This document shows positions 47,581 through 54,703 of a stretch of DNA of 64,000 nucleotides, piece by piece. The stretch spans positions 1-64,000 of the forward strand of contig JANOAX010000059.1 in assembly GCA_031411335.1 (NCBI GenBank), read 5' to 3'. The number at the start of each line of letters is the position of its first letter. Within the stretch, counting starts at the first letter, position 1. Source of the DNA: JAJTFW01 sp031411335. Lineage in GTDB: Bacteria; Bacteroidota; Bacteroidia; AKYH767-A; OLB10. The notes below the pieces were generated by a model. That model worked only from the letters and a program-made list of their open reading frames with translations, was not told the DNA's origin and did not search any database. A program made the translations under genes and the position numbers.

Positions 47581-48771
47581 TCATTGCTTTACTATTTTTC
47601 TTAAACTATGTTGGCCGTCCATGGTCACTTTCAGCAAATAGATTCCAGCAGTCAAATTTTCCTTTAAATTTAATTTAAGTTTTTCATTGGCTTTGATAGT
47701 TGAAAAATTCTGAGAAAATATTTTGGCTCCATTCATTGCATACACATCAATAACAACGTTACTTTTTTCCCCTTGGTCAGTTTGAATAAATAGCTCTTCA
47801 TGGAAAGGATTCGGAAATACTTCCATATTTAAAGTTGAAGTGTTTTCAATAGAAGTAGCGGTATTACAAAGCACACATGTTTTTTGAAAAACAATACTTG
47901 TATCTGTGGTGATCAGCGAATCAAATAGTGCACCTGAAAAGCAATCCCCTTTCAATTCATATTTTAACCAGGGAAGTAAATAGCTGCTAATAACTAGATG
48001 CTGTTCCGTACGTGTAATGGTGGGTTGAGGTGTGCATGTTGCTTCGCCAATATTGCAAAAGAAATTATTATCAGCCATCTGGCAATGACTTCCTCCATTA
48101 ATACTCATAAAAGTCTTGCAAGTGCTTTGCAAAGAGTCATACATCGGTACTTGATTAGCCGAAGGAGGTGTAACACAATCATTACCTCCGGCAATGATCA
48201 AGGATGGAATACTAAGACTTGCCCCAGCTTGTATAGCCGATGGATTTGTTTCGGCCGCCGCCAGCGTCGCCATTGTTTTTATTGAAGGATCAAACTGCGC
48301 AGCAAGAAAAGCAGAACCGCCTCCCATGCTATGTCCCATGACACAATTCATCGTGTCAACGCGATTATAAAATAATGAAGAAGTGTCTTGTCCAAGAGTT
48401 GTTAATTCAGAAATCACGAAAGCTAGGTCCTTTCCAAATTCAGCATGTGAGGGTGCCAAACCGCCTTCGGTTTTCGGAAATGCAATAATAAATCCTTCTT
48501 GTACCACGGCATCCAAAATATTCTGATAAGCATTCCATGTCATCACAAACCCGTGACCGAAACTAATTACAGGAAATTTATCAGTGGTAGCAATGGTCAC
48601 TGGCCCATTATCTCCTGCAACATCTGCGGGATAATAAACTTCCGTAGGGATAGAGCGGTTGTTTCGACTGGAATCAATAAAGGTAATAGTAGTATGTCCG
48701 ACTTGAAAAGGCTGTGCAATTAGATTGTTGCAAAATAAAATTGATAAGAGAAGAGTTAAAATATTTCTCAT
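47581..48771 (-). CDS. Secreted alpha/beta hydrolase (dienelactone hydrolase/PET-hydrolase-like), T9SS type A
   Basis: A 396-residue exported hydrolase: signal peptide 1-19, catalytic domain about 20-290 and a type A T9SS tail about 315-396 (VFPNPFHEELFIQ ... AGIYLLKV). The triad is visible: nucleophile Ser148 in MGHSMGGGS, Asp198 in AGGNDCVTPP and His229 in GGSHCQM. The N-terminal pattern (ITFIDSSRNNRSIPTEVYYPAD, then VISFGHGF) matches the chlorophyllase/dienelactone-hydrolase group that also includes lipase-like and polyester-cleaving enzymes. Substrate unknown, probably an ester outside the cell. The 268-base gap before it contains no gene. Confidence 0.86.
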   Translation of the reverse strand: MRNILTLLLSILFCNNLIAQPFQVGHTTITFIDSSRNNRSIPTEVYYPADVAGDNGPVTIATTDKFPVISFGHGFVMTWNAYQNILDAVVQEGFIIAFPKTEGGLAPSHAEFGKDLAFVISELTTLGQDTSSLFYNRVDTMNCVMGHSMGGGSAFLAAQFDPSIKTMATLAAAETNPSAIQAGASLSIPSLIIAGGNDCVTPPSANQVPMYDSLQSTCKTFMSINGGSHCQMADNNFFCNIGEATCTPQPTITRTEQHLVISSYLLPWLKYELKGDCFSGALFDSLITTDTSIVFQKTCVLCNTATSIENTSTLNMEVFPNPFHEELFIQTDQGEKSNVVIDVYAMNGAKIFSQNFSTIKANEKLKLNLKENLTAGIYLLKVTMDGQHSLRKIVKQ

Positions 48772-48890
48772 TTTTCTAGTGGTTAGTTGATTAATTTTTT
48801 TTTAATTTTACTTAATTTTTCGGTTTTCGATGTCCCGATTATTAGATTAACAACGTTTTTCCTTGCTATTAGTTTATCTCCATCGACATT

Positions 48891-49364
48891 TTATTTCTCA
48901 CACATTTCCTTCAACTTGTCAAGTGCTTTTGGGTAGGCATTATTCATATAATCTACAAAATCCTCTGTAGTGTCTAAGTCAACAGTAACGAGAGTACCCC
49001 GATAGCTATCGGGGCCGTTAGCTTCTTCGAAGGTATAATTTTCCAATCCGTTTGCCCATTTGTCCACTTCTGGCCCTTCCGTAATTTCCTTATCCCCTTT
49101 TACAAGACCATAATGTTGAATGGAAACAAATTGGTTGGGGATGTTTTCAACTATTTTGGAAACCATACCTCCCTTTTCTCCCTTGTCATCCACTCCAACA
49201 AATAGAATTTTACTTCCCTTGTCCCAACTTCCTTCAAAGGTAGATGTTGGATTGAACAATGCTGTCCATTGCTCATAAGTCGATTTACTTTCCACACCTA
49301 GCATCGCATTGTAGACTTTGCTTGCGGGTGCATTTACGCTTACTTTGAATTGAATTTTTTTCAT
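48891..49364 (-). CDS. SRPBCC (START/AHSA1-like) domain protein carrying a palindrome insertion
   Basis: A 157-residue cytoplasmic protein of the SRPBCC fold: KIQFKVSVNAPASKVYNAMLG, the EQWTALFNPTSTFEGSWDKG segment and the C-terminal helix NAYPKALDKLKEMCEK. These proteins bind hydrophobic ligands or act as Hsp90 co-chaperone-like modules. Between strands, near residues 117-122, the residues PDSYRG are encoded by an 18-bp palindrome that keeps the frame; without it the sequence would read ANGTLVTVDLD, as in typical relatives, by my recollection. So the gene has very likely gained six codons from a repeat insertion in a surface turn. Confidence 0.85.
   Translation of the reverse strand: MKKIQFKVSVNAPASKVYNAMLGVESKSTYEQWTALFNPTSTFEGSWDKGSKILFVGVDDKGEKGGMVSKIVENIPNQFVSIQHYGLVKGDKEITEGPEVDKWANGLENYTFEEANGPDSYRGTLVTVDLDTTEDFVDYMNNAYPKALDKLKEMCEK
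48997..49014. repeat. 18-bp palindrome CCCCGATAGCTATCGGGG inside a gene
   Basis: Same core as the intergenic palindrome at 38892-38909. It supplies six codons of the SRPBCC gene in frame on the minus strand. Confidence 0.9.
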
Positions 49365-49558
49365 GATTGCAGCGTTTAGTAATTTTTAAATCTCAATATA
49401 AAACTATCGAATTGTACATTGTAAAACTTAATTCGAAGATACAAATTCTAATACGAACCACAATCTTCGGAGTTTGAAATAACGTAAAGTGCAAACCATT
49501 TGCCATATAGGATGGTGTACAAAACGCTCTAGGGTGTTTTGTTTCATCAAGTATTACG

Positions 49559-50047
49559 CTATAACGATTTGTATTCATTCTTAAATACCTTCCTTGGTTT
49601 ATCTACATATCGATAAGTTAACGTCTTGATTAAATTATCGATCTTAGAAATTTCCAACTCTGTTTGAATATGGTATTTCGATAAGTATTTATCTTCGGAT
49701 AATTTTTTCCAACCACAATACTTTAAATTTAATATTTCGTTAGCCTGTTTAATGGCACAACTATCACAGCAAAATTCAACGGTTTGGAAATCACAATAGC
49801 CAAGTTCCAATTTAAAAGTGAGCTTAACAGTAATTGATTCTTGTCCTTCAATTTTAAGAATTAATGTATCTCCATTTTTAAAGTCCGAAACTTTGTAATT
49901 GAGAGCAATATTACTTTTCAATTGACTGTTTTTGTAAAACTCTTTCAATACTTCCTTTTCAGTATAAAATTTAATCATCGGCGTGTTTTGACCGAATGAA
50001 CAACTCACTGTTATTATCCCTAAAAAAGTAAGAATCCAATGTTTCAT
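49559..50047 (-). CDS. Small exported Cys-rich protein, unknown
   Basis: A 162-residue protein with a signal peptide (residues 1-20, ITVSCSFGQ; Cys16 could alternatively be lipidated). The mature part is hydrophilic and has a cluster of Cys in YCDFQTVEFCCDSCAIKQ and KYCGWKK (about 93-122), suggesting disulfides or a metal site in the periplasm. I start it at the ATG at 50045-50047 because this gives a clean signal; the frame extends upstream without a sensible protein. No family recognised. The 190-base gap on its downstream side holds no gene. Confidence 0.55.
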   Translation of the reverse strand: MKHWILTFLGIITVSCSFGQNTPMIKFYTEKEVLKEFYKNSQLKSNIALNYKVSDFKNGDTLILKIEGQESITVKLTFKLELGYCDFQTVEFCCDSCAIKQANEILNLKYCGWKKLSEDKYLSKYHIQTELEISKIDNLIKTLTYRYVDKPRKVFKNEYKSL

Positions 50048-50222
50048 TTTTTGCGAATTTCTTTGAGAATCATCTAGAACAAATTTAAAATAAAACGAAA
50101 TACAATAATTCCGCCCTTCCGATAAGGGATAGCAGCTACAATTTGATGGTTGCCTTAAGCTTCGAGAAAAGAGCCAGATGCTTTCTGCCATCATTGATGC
50201 TGCTAGCTATAGGGATGAGCCG

Positions 50223-50247
50223 GATGAAAGTTTGACCCGCTTTCATC
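50223..50247. repeat. Hairpin GATGAAAG...CTTTCATC
   Basis: Eight-base perfect arms around a nine-base loop between two minus-strand genes. A second Cys-codon-like CTGCTTGTGCTGCAGGCAGG patch follows at 50271-50290 and resembles the palindrome at 51283-51299. No T-run on either side, so termination is doubtful. Confidence 0.5.
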
Positions 50248-50308
50248 GGGAAAGCCCCGCCAATTGCAATCCTGCTTGTGCTGCAGGCAGGTATGTGATT
50301 TTAACTAA

Positions 50309-51208
50309 CTATTGAATATGATATTCTTTTTTAAAATCGTTCATCAGTTCCTTTGCCATTTCTTCAGCCTGCGGCCAGTCACTCTCAATATTTTTCTGCA
50401 AATTTCTTTGTTGAACAACAACCATATTTAACAGCTCTCTAATTTCCCCTCTTTTACTTTCCAGTGATTCCGGATTGGCAGGGAATAGACTTTCAATGGT
50501 ATCTCTTGAAATTGTGTCATAGGAATACAAAAAATATTTTGACAATTTCTGATGATATGCTGGTTCAATAATTTGATTGATATGATTCACTAACAAATTC
50601 CCGCGCACTTGATGATTAAAGGCTTCCATTTCGATTTTATTGATAATCCCATCGTATTTCATTAACTTTTCCAGCAACTGTTGATTCTTAAAATACCGAA
50701 GACCGCCTGAATTTTTAATTTGTTCAAACGTAGCCCTGTTCCATATGATAGGACCCGTCCAATACATAAACCTTGTATAAAAAGAAAATTGGGCTGCGGC
50801 ACGCCCTTCTAGCTTGGTTGGGCTCAAATTTATCAAGCTATCAGCAAGTGCTATATACTTGGTTGCGGTTTTAGTCTGCCCTTGAATGGCAGTGATGTCA
50901 TTCTGCAAATCCTGTATCAAAGATTTTGAAAACTCCTTAGCCCTAAGATTTTCTATGTAATGCTCTCGTTGATTTTCAAAAAAGAAGCCAAGCGTAACAG
51001 CGAGAAACAACATGATAAATTCCCAAAAATAACTCTTCCAATTTTTCTTTCCGTTGTGATGGGCATGATGATGTACTTCCATATTTTCTGTTTCCTGACT
51101 TGGGTTTATCCCTTCTGGATTTTTCTTAGTAAGAATTTCGTTTACGTTATTTTCAGAATGAGTGCTTGTCGGCTCATCTAAATGTTCTTTCTCTGTATTA
51201 TCTGTCAT
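50309..51208 (-). CDS. DUF6090-like membrane protein, copy 2
   Basis: A 299-residue protein. Residues 1-45 are acidic and hydrophilic, then come a His cluster (MEVHHHAHHNGKKNW) and one transmembrane segment (about 60-78, YFWEFIMLFLAVTLGFFF). The rest (about 80-299) is helical, facing the periplasm by the positive-inside rule, with the marker IIWNRATFEQIKNSGGLRYFKNQ. The topology and markers match the Bacteroidota family DUF6090, which has no known function. Its first ~80 residues are nearly identical to the neighbour at 51349-52215 while the rest has diverged. Confidence 0.75.
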   Translation of the reverse strand: MTDNTEKEHLDEPTSTHSENNVNEILTKKNPEGINPSQETENMEVHHHAHHNGKKNWKSYFWEFIMLFLAVTLGFFFENQREHYIENLRAKEFSKSLIQDLQNDITAIQGQTKTATKYIALADSLINLSPTKLEGRAAAQFSFYTRFMYWTGPIIWNRATFEQIKNSGGLRYFKNQQLLEKLMKYDGIINKIEMEAFNHQVRGNLLVNHINQIIEPAYHQKLSKYFLYSYDTISRDTIESLFPANPESLESKRGEIRELLNMVVVQQRNLQKNIESDWPQAEEMAKELMNDFKKEYHIQ

Positions 51209-51282
51209 TTATTCGAATCTGAGTTACAATTAGCTGAATTTTTTATTTCGAGCCCAACATACATAAACCCAGTTGTGTGCCT

Positions 51283-51299
51283 ACCTGCTGCCAGCAGGT
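51283..51299. repeat. 17-bp palindrome ACCTGCTG-C-CAGCAGGT
   Basis: Perfect eight-base arms around one base, between the two DUF6090-like genes. A degraded relative lies at 50271-50290 behind the second copy, so the repeat may have travelled with the gene duplication. Confidence 0.6.
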
Positions 51300-51348
51300 G
51301 CGTGCTATTGTGCCTTCGAAGATTTGATTTTCGATATTAGAAAACTGG

Positions 51349-52215
51349 TTATTTAAAGTTATATTCTTTTCTCATCAGTTCCAATATCCGTTGTGCGCGT
51401 TTACCTCTTTCGATACAAGCCTCTTGTTGTAGCTTGCGTGCCCCATAATAGTATTGGGCATTTGTCAGAAACATATTAATTTCCTGTGCGTTGTTTGTAA
51501 TCAATTTTAATGAATCAATATTGGGCGCTTGTTTTGTTTTGAAAATTTGAAATAATATTTGTGCATCAAACACTTTTCCTGCTCCCTGCATATATTCTGC
51601 TATCCTGTCTTTGATAATGTTGTTTTGCAAGTCAAGTGCTTGTAATGAAAAATAGTAAGCTGAAATACTATCAGCCACTTGTTGATTTCTTAGTAACCGC
51701 AAATGCCCGGAGTGTTTCATTTGTTCGTAGGTGCGCGCATTATAGCTAAGGAAATTTTTCACGTTCATCGTTGCCGCTCTTTCCAAATAGTAAATTCTGT
51801 TAAGATGCTTATCTCTGTCGGCACTTTTCATTAGCATCATCAGAGAATCTATGACGGAAAAATATTGAAAAGAAATGCTGTCATATTCATTATAATGATA
51901 TACGTCATCTTCTAAATCTTCAAATAGGTTCTTTAGGTAAACCACTTCCCTGTCTCTTTCAATTTTATGCTCCAACTGGTACTCTGCTAAAAACCCGCAA
52001 AAAACAGCCAGAAATAGCATCAAAAATTCCCAGAAATAAGACTTCCAATTTTTCTTTCCGTTATGATGAGCATGATGATGTACTTCCATATTTTCTGTTT
52101 CCTGACTTGGGGTTATCCCTTCTGGATTTTTCTTAGTAAGAATTTCGTTTGATGTATTTTCTGAAGGAGCGTTTGTCGGCTCTTCTAAATGTTCATTTTC
52201 TGTATTCTCTGTCAT
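51349..52215 (-). CDS. DUF6090-like membrane protein, copy 1
   Basis: A 288-residue protein with the same plan as its neighbour: acidic N-terminal part (1-45), HHHAHHNGKKNW, one transmembrane segment (about 60-78, FLMLFLAVFCGFLAEYQ) and a helical periplasmic part containing YEQMKHSGHLRLLRNQQVAD (about 163-182). LAEYQLEHKIERDREVVYL is a typical family sequence. Roughly 110 bases at the start of both genes differ at only a few positions. Role unknown. The 269-base gap before it holds only the inverted repeat noted at 52317-52377. Confidence 0.78.
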   Translation of the reverse strand: MTENTENEHLEEPTNAPSENTSNEILTKKNPEGITPSQETENMEVHHHAHHNGKKNWKSYFWEFLMLFLAVFCGFLAEYQLEHKIERDREVVYLKNLFEDLEDDVYHYNEYDSISFQYFSVIDSLMMLMKSADRDKHLNRIYYLERAATMNVKNFLSYNARTYEQMKHSGHLRLLRNQQVADSISAYYFSLQALDLQNNIIKDRIAEYMQGAGKVFDAQILFQIFKTKQAPNIDSLKLITNNAQEINMFLTNAQYYYGARKLQQEACIERGKRAQRILELMRKEYNFK

Positions 52216-52316
52216 TTATTAGATAGTCAAATTATAATCGATTGCTTTCGCATGAGTATTACGTTTCTAGCTTGGCGTAGTTGAATTTTGCAATTGAGCG
52301 AGCCACAGAAGGTAAA

Positions 52317-52377
52317 ACTAAATAATTGCCATGAATGAAACAACAGTTTACCTTAACTTATGTTGCAATTATTTAGT
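52317..52377. repeat. Long-loop inverted repeat with 13-bp arms
   Basis: ACTAAATAATTGC (52317-52329) and GCAATTATTTAGT (52365-52377) are exact reverse complements separated by 35 bases. No T-run; located upstream of the DUF6090-like genes. It could be the edge signature of a small repeat element. Confidence 0.65.
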
Positions 52378-52484
52378 GCTTTCACAGGTGAAATAGTAGA
52401 GAATGGAAGTTTGGTAGCCGAAAAAGTATTGCAAAATTACATTGCGACCAAGCTGCTGTTAGCAGTCGCTATATTTTACTCAAG

Positions 52485-53288
52485 TTAGAAGTAAACATCA
52501 AAATAGCATTCTTTGTTTTCAAAAGATGGTTTTACAAATACAATGGAGTCCTTCAATATGCTTTTAAATTTCCAATAGGAATCATATCCATCTATGCAAG
52601 AAAAATATCTAATATTATCCTTATTATTCTGAAGATTATTAATCATCTTTTGCAGGCTAATGATTGTTTTGTTTCGACATGAATCCGTCTCATGATAACG
52701 AGATTTGGCAGAATTTAATTTAGCATTTAAATCGCTTATAGTGTTTAGGGTGATTTCACTGGACCCAAGTAATGAGTCCATAAGAAGTGAAATAAATTTA
52801 TCTAATTCTCCAGTTTTGGAAACTTTATTTAACTTAAGATTTTGTATAGCAAAATTCAATTGCCAATCGAACATAAATTTCCACTGATATTCATCAATTA
52901 ATTGCTCATCTTCTGAAGAGCTGACATAAATACAATAATAATAGTACTCATCTAAAAACGGAAACGCATATTGAAATCCTTTTTTATCTGAAATGTAGAC
53001 AATTGTTTTAGGAGGTGTTTGCCCATCATAGGACCATTTGTGTAGCCTGAGAGTTATTCCAAGTTTGTTATCTATAACTTCTTTTGAAACCTTTAGTATT
53101 TGATTACTAAACGAATCTAAAGAGTGTTCAGGTACTTTATAGGGCGGGAGTAAGTCAGGATTACTTAAAACAACATTGAGAATAAGATTATTATAATCAG
53201 ACGCATTTGAATGGATTAAAATTGATTTATTTTCATTACAAGATATTATAATTAGAAGAAAAATTATATATAACAATGATAGTTTCAT
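52485..53288 (-). CDS. Lipoprotein of unknown function
   Basis: A 267-residue probable lipoprotein: signal sequence with lipobox Cys17 (LLIIISCNENKS). The mature part mixes beta-strand-like sequence (about 40-150, aromatic-rich at DEYYYYCIYVSSS) with a helical, coiled-coil-like stretch (about 175-235, LNAKLNSAKSRYHETDSC and LQKMINNLQNNKDN). No family recognised. Very AT-rich codon use. The gene stands alone between long gaps of 269 and 188 bases. Confidence 0.6.
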   Translation of the reverse strand: MKLSLLYIIFLLIIISCNENKSILIHSNASDYNNLILNVVLSNPDLLPPYKVPEHSLDSFSNQILKVSKEVIDNKLGITLRLHKWSYDGQTPPKTIVYISDKKGFQYAFPFLDEYYYYCIYVSSSEDEQLIDEYQWKFMFDWQLNFAIQNLKLNKVSKTGELDKFISLLMDSLLGSSEITLNTISDLNAKLNSAKSRYHETDSCRNKTIISLQKMINNLQNNKDNIRYFSCIDGYDSYWKFKSILKDSIVFVKPSFENKECYFDVYF

Positions 53289-53476
53289 TTGATTGGTGCT
53301 AACTTACTTATTAACGCAAAAACCTATCAGAAACACTCCCCAACTAATAGAGTCCCTGTTAAAGTTCTGCAATATATTCATCTTCAAATATAATTAATTA
53401 GCAACAAATGGTCTTCAATTAGCCAATTAATGCTTTGTAACCTAAAAGCACTTTTAAATGACTTTAAATTCCAAAA

Positions 53477-54046
53477 TCATTCCTTCGGCACTGAATATTC
53501 CATACCGAAAAGTTTAGCATATTCTTCAAGCGTAGACATTCCAATTTTTGCGCGGCGGATATTTACATTTATTTCGTCTTCGATAGGATAGAATTCAGGG
53601 GCGCCTGTGACTTTGTTGAAGACTACCTGACTCCCATAAATTTGTTTTTTTTCTTGTCGCATCAAGATACGATCTTGCATTAAGGCTACGTTGCTAAATT
53701 TTGATTCGCCTATTTCTGCTGATTTTTGAAGTAAAGGAAAATACATTAACTGCGTTTCTAAATTAGCGTGTTGGATGACTAAAAACAAGGCGCTATTCGC
53801 CTTGTCACCAATCATGCTTCTGCCCATCCATCCGTATTTGTCCAGTAACATTTTTACTTGAACTAAATTGCAGCTGTCGATGTAGTGTACAAATGAAGCA
53901 GAATCGGCGCCAGTACGTGTTTTTTGATCACGCTCATAAATGGCGTGTAATTCAGTTTGGATTGCTAAAGTGTCGATGGGAGTTTGTGCTGAAGAATTAC
54001 TCCAACCAAAAAAGCTTAGCACGAAGATTAATTTTAGCTTTTTCAT
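53477..54046 (-). CDS. DUF6624-family exported protein
   Basis: A 189-residue protein with signal peptide 1-20 (SNSSA) followed by the DUF6624 pattern: IYERDQKTRTG (about 34-44), KYGWMGRSMIGDKANSALFLVIQHAN (key part FLVIQHAN near 92-99), ALMQDRILMRQEKKQIYGSQVV (QIYGSQ near 134-139) and NVNIRRAKIGMSTLEEYAKLFG near the end. The spacing of these motifs agrees with the family as I know it, whose function is not known. Exported, so probably periplasmic. Possibly co-transcribed with the next gene on the minus strand (46-base gap). Confidence 0.75.
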   Translation of the reverse strand: MKKLKLIFVLSFFGWSNSSAQTPIDTLAIQTELHAIYERDQKTRTGADSASFVHYIDSCNLVQVKMLLDKYGWMGRSMIGDKANSALFLVIQHANLETQLMYFPLLQKSAEIGESKFSNVALMQDRILMRQEKKQIYGSQVVFNKVTGAPEFYPIEDEINVNIRRAKIGMSTLEEYAKLFGMEYSVPKE

Positions 54047-54091
54047 AATTATTATTTAGTAATTAATCAATTTATTTTTATTTCAATAATC

Positions 54092-54673
54092 TCATCTAAA
54101 CCGATACTGCAATCCCACATTTAAAAGAGGTACAAATTGGTCGATAATTAAGAAAAACCCATTCGCCGAACCAATTCCTGCACCCAATTGAATTTCGAAG
54201 TTTTTTACTGCTTTAATCTTCACACCAAAACCAGCAGCATTTTCAATTACCAAGCGAGTATGATTTGCAGTATATCCAAGTGCATGCTCTACAGTAAAAA
54301 CTTCATACCCGTAAAAGTAAGTTTGAAAAAAGGGTACTACTGGGCCTTTCACTTGATTATAAGTATACATATATCCAAACATTGCACCTCTACTTTCTTG
54401 CTCTAAAGGAGAAACTGAATATACTAATGTATTACTCTTAATTTGTGTTAAGCACGGACCCATTATAAATGCGCTGTTTTTGTAAGTAAAAACTATCGCA
54501 GGAATACTATGAACATTAGGATAGTTGTAATGATAACTTATATTCAATCCAATCCCCATTTTTTTTGAAACGGGAACAGAATCGAGCGATATTTCATCAC
54601 CATTAAAATTTGAACATGATATCGCAGGCACACCAAGTAAAAACAGGAAGAAAATAATAATTCCTTTTAACAT
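54092..54673 (-). CDS. Small outer-membrane-barrel-like protein, unknown
   Basis: A 193-residue exported protein. The signal sequence may end at a lipobox (Cys20 in VPAISCSN) or be cleaved. The mature part shows alternating hydrophobic strands (GIGLNISYHYNYP, GAMFGYMYTYN, PFFQTYFYGYEVF, NAAGFGVKIKAV, FEIQLGAGIG, LNVGLQYRFR) and ends in an aromatic/Arg tail, in keeping with a small eight-stranded beta barrel. No family recognised. It precedes the DUF6624 gene on the same strand and starts 30 bases from the malic enzyme stop. Confidence 0.6.
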   Translation of the reverse strand: MLKGIIIFFLFLLGVPAISCSNFNGDEISLDSVPVSKKMGIGLNISYHYNYPNVHSIPAIVFTYKNSAFIMGPCLTQIKSNTLVYSVSPLEQESRGAMFGYMYTYNQVKGPVVPFFQTYFYGYEVFTVEHALGYTANHTRLVIENAAGFGVKIKAVKNFEIQLGAGIGSANGFFLIIDQFVPLLNVGLQYRFR

Positions 54674-54703
54674 TTTCGTTCATGAAAAGGTTAAGTTCAC
54701 GTC

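Noticed and set aside
49393..49578. 61-codon minus-strand frame between the SRPBCC gene and the Cys-rich gene
   Set aside because: No coding character, overlaps the end of the next gene and lacks any recognisable feature.
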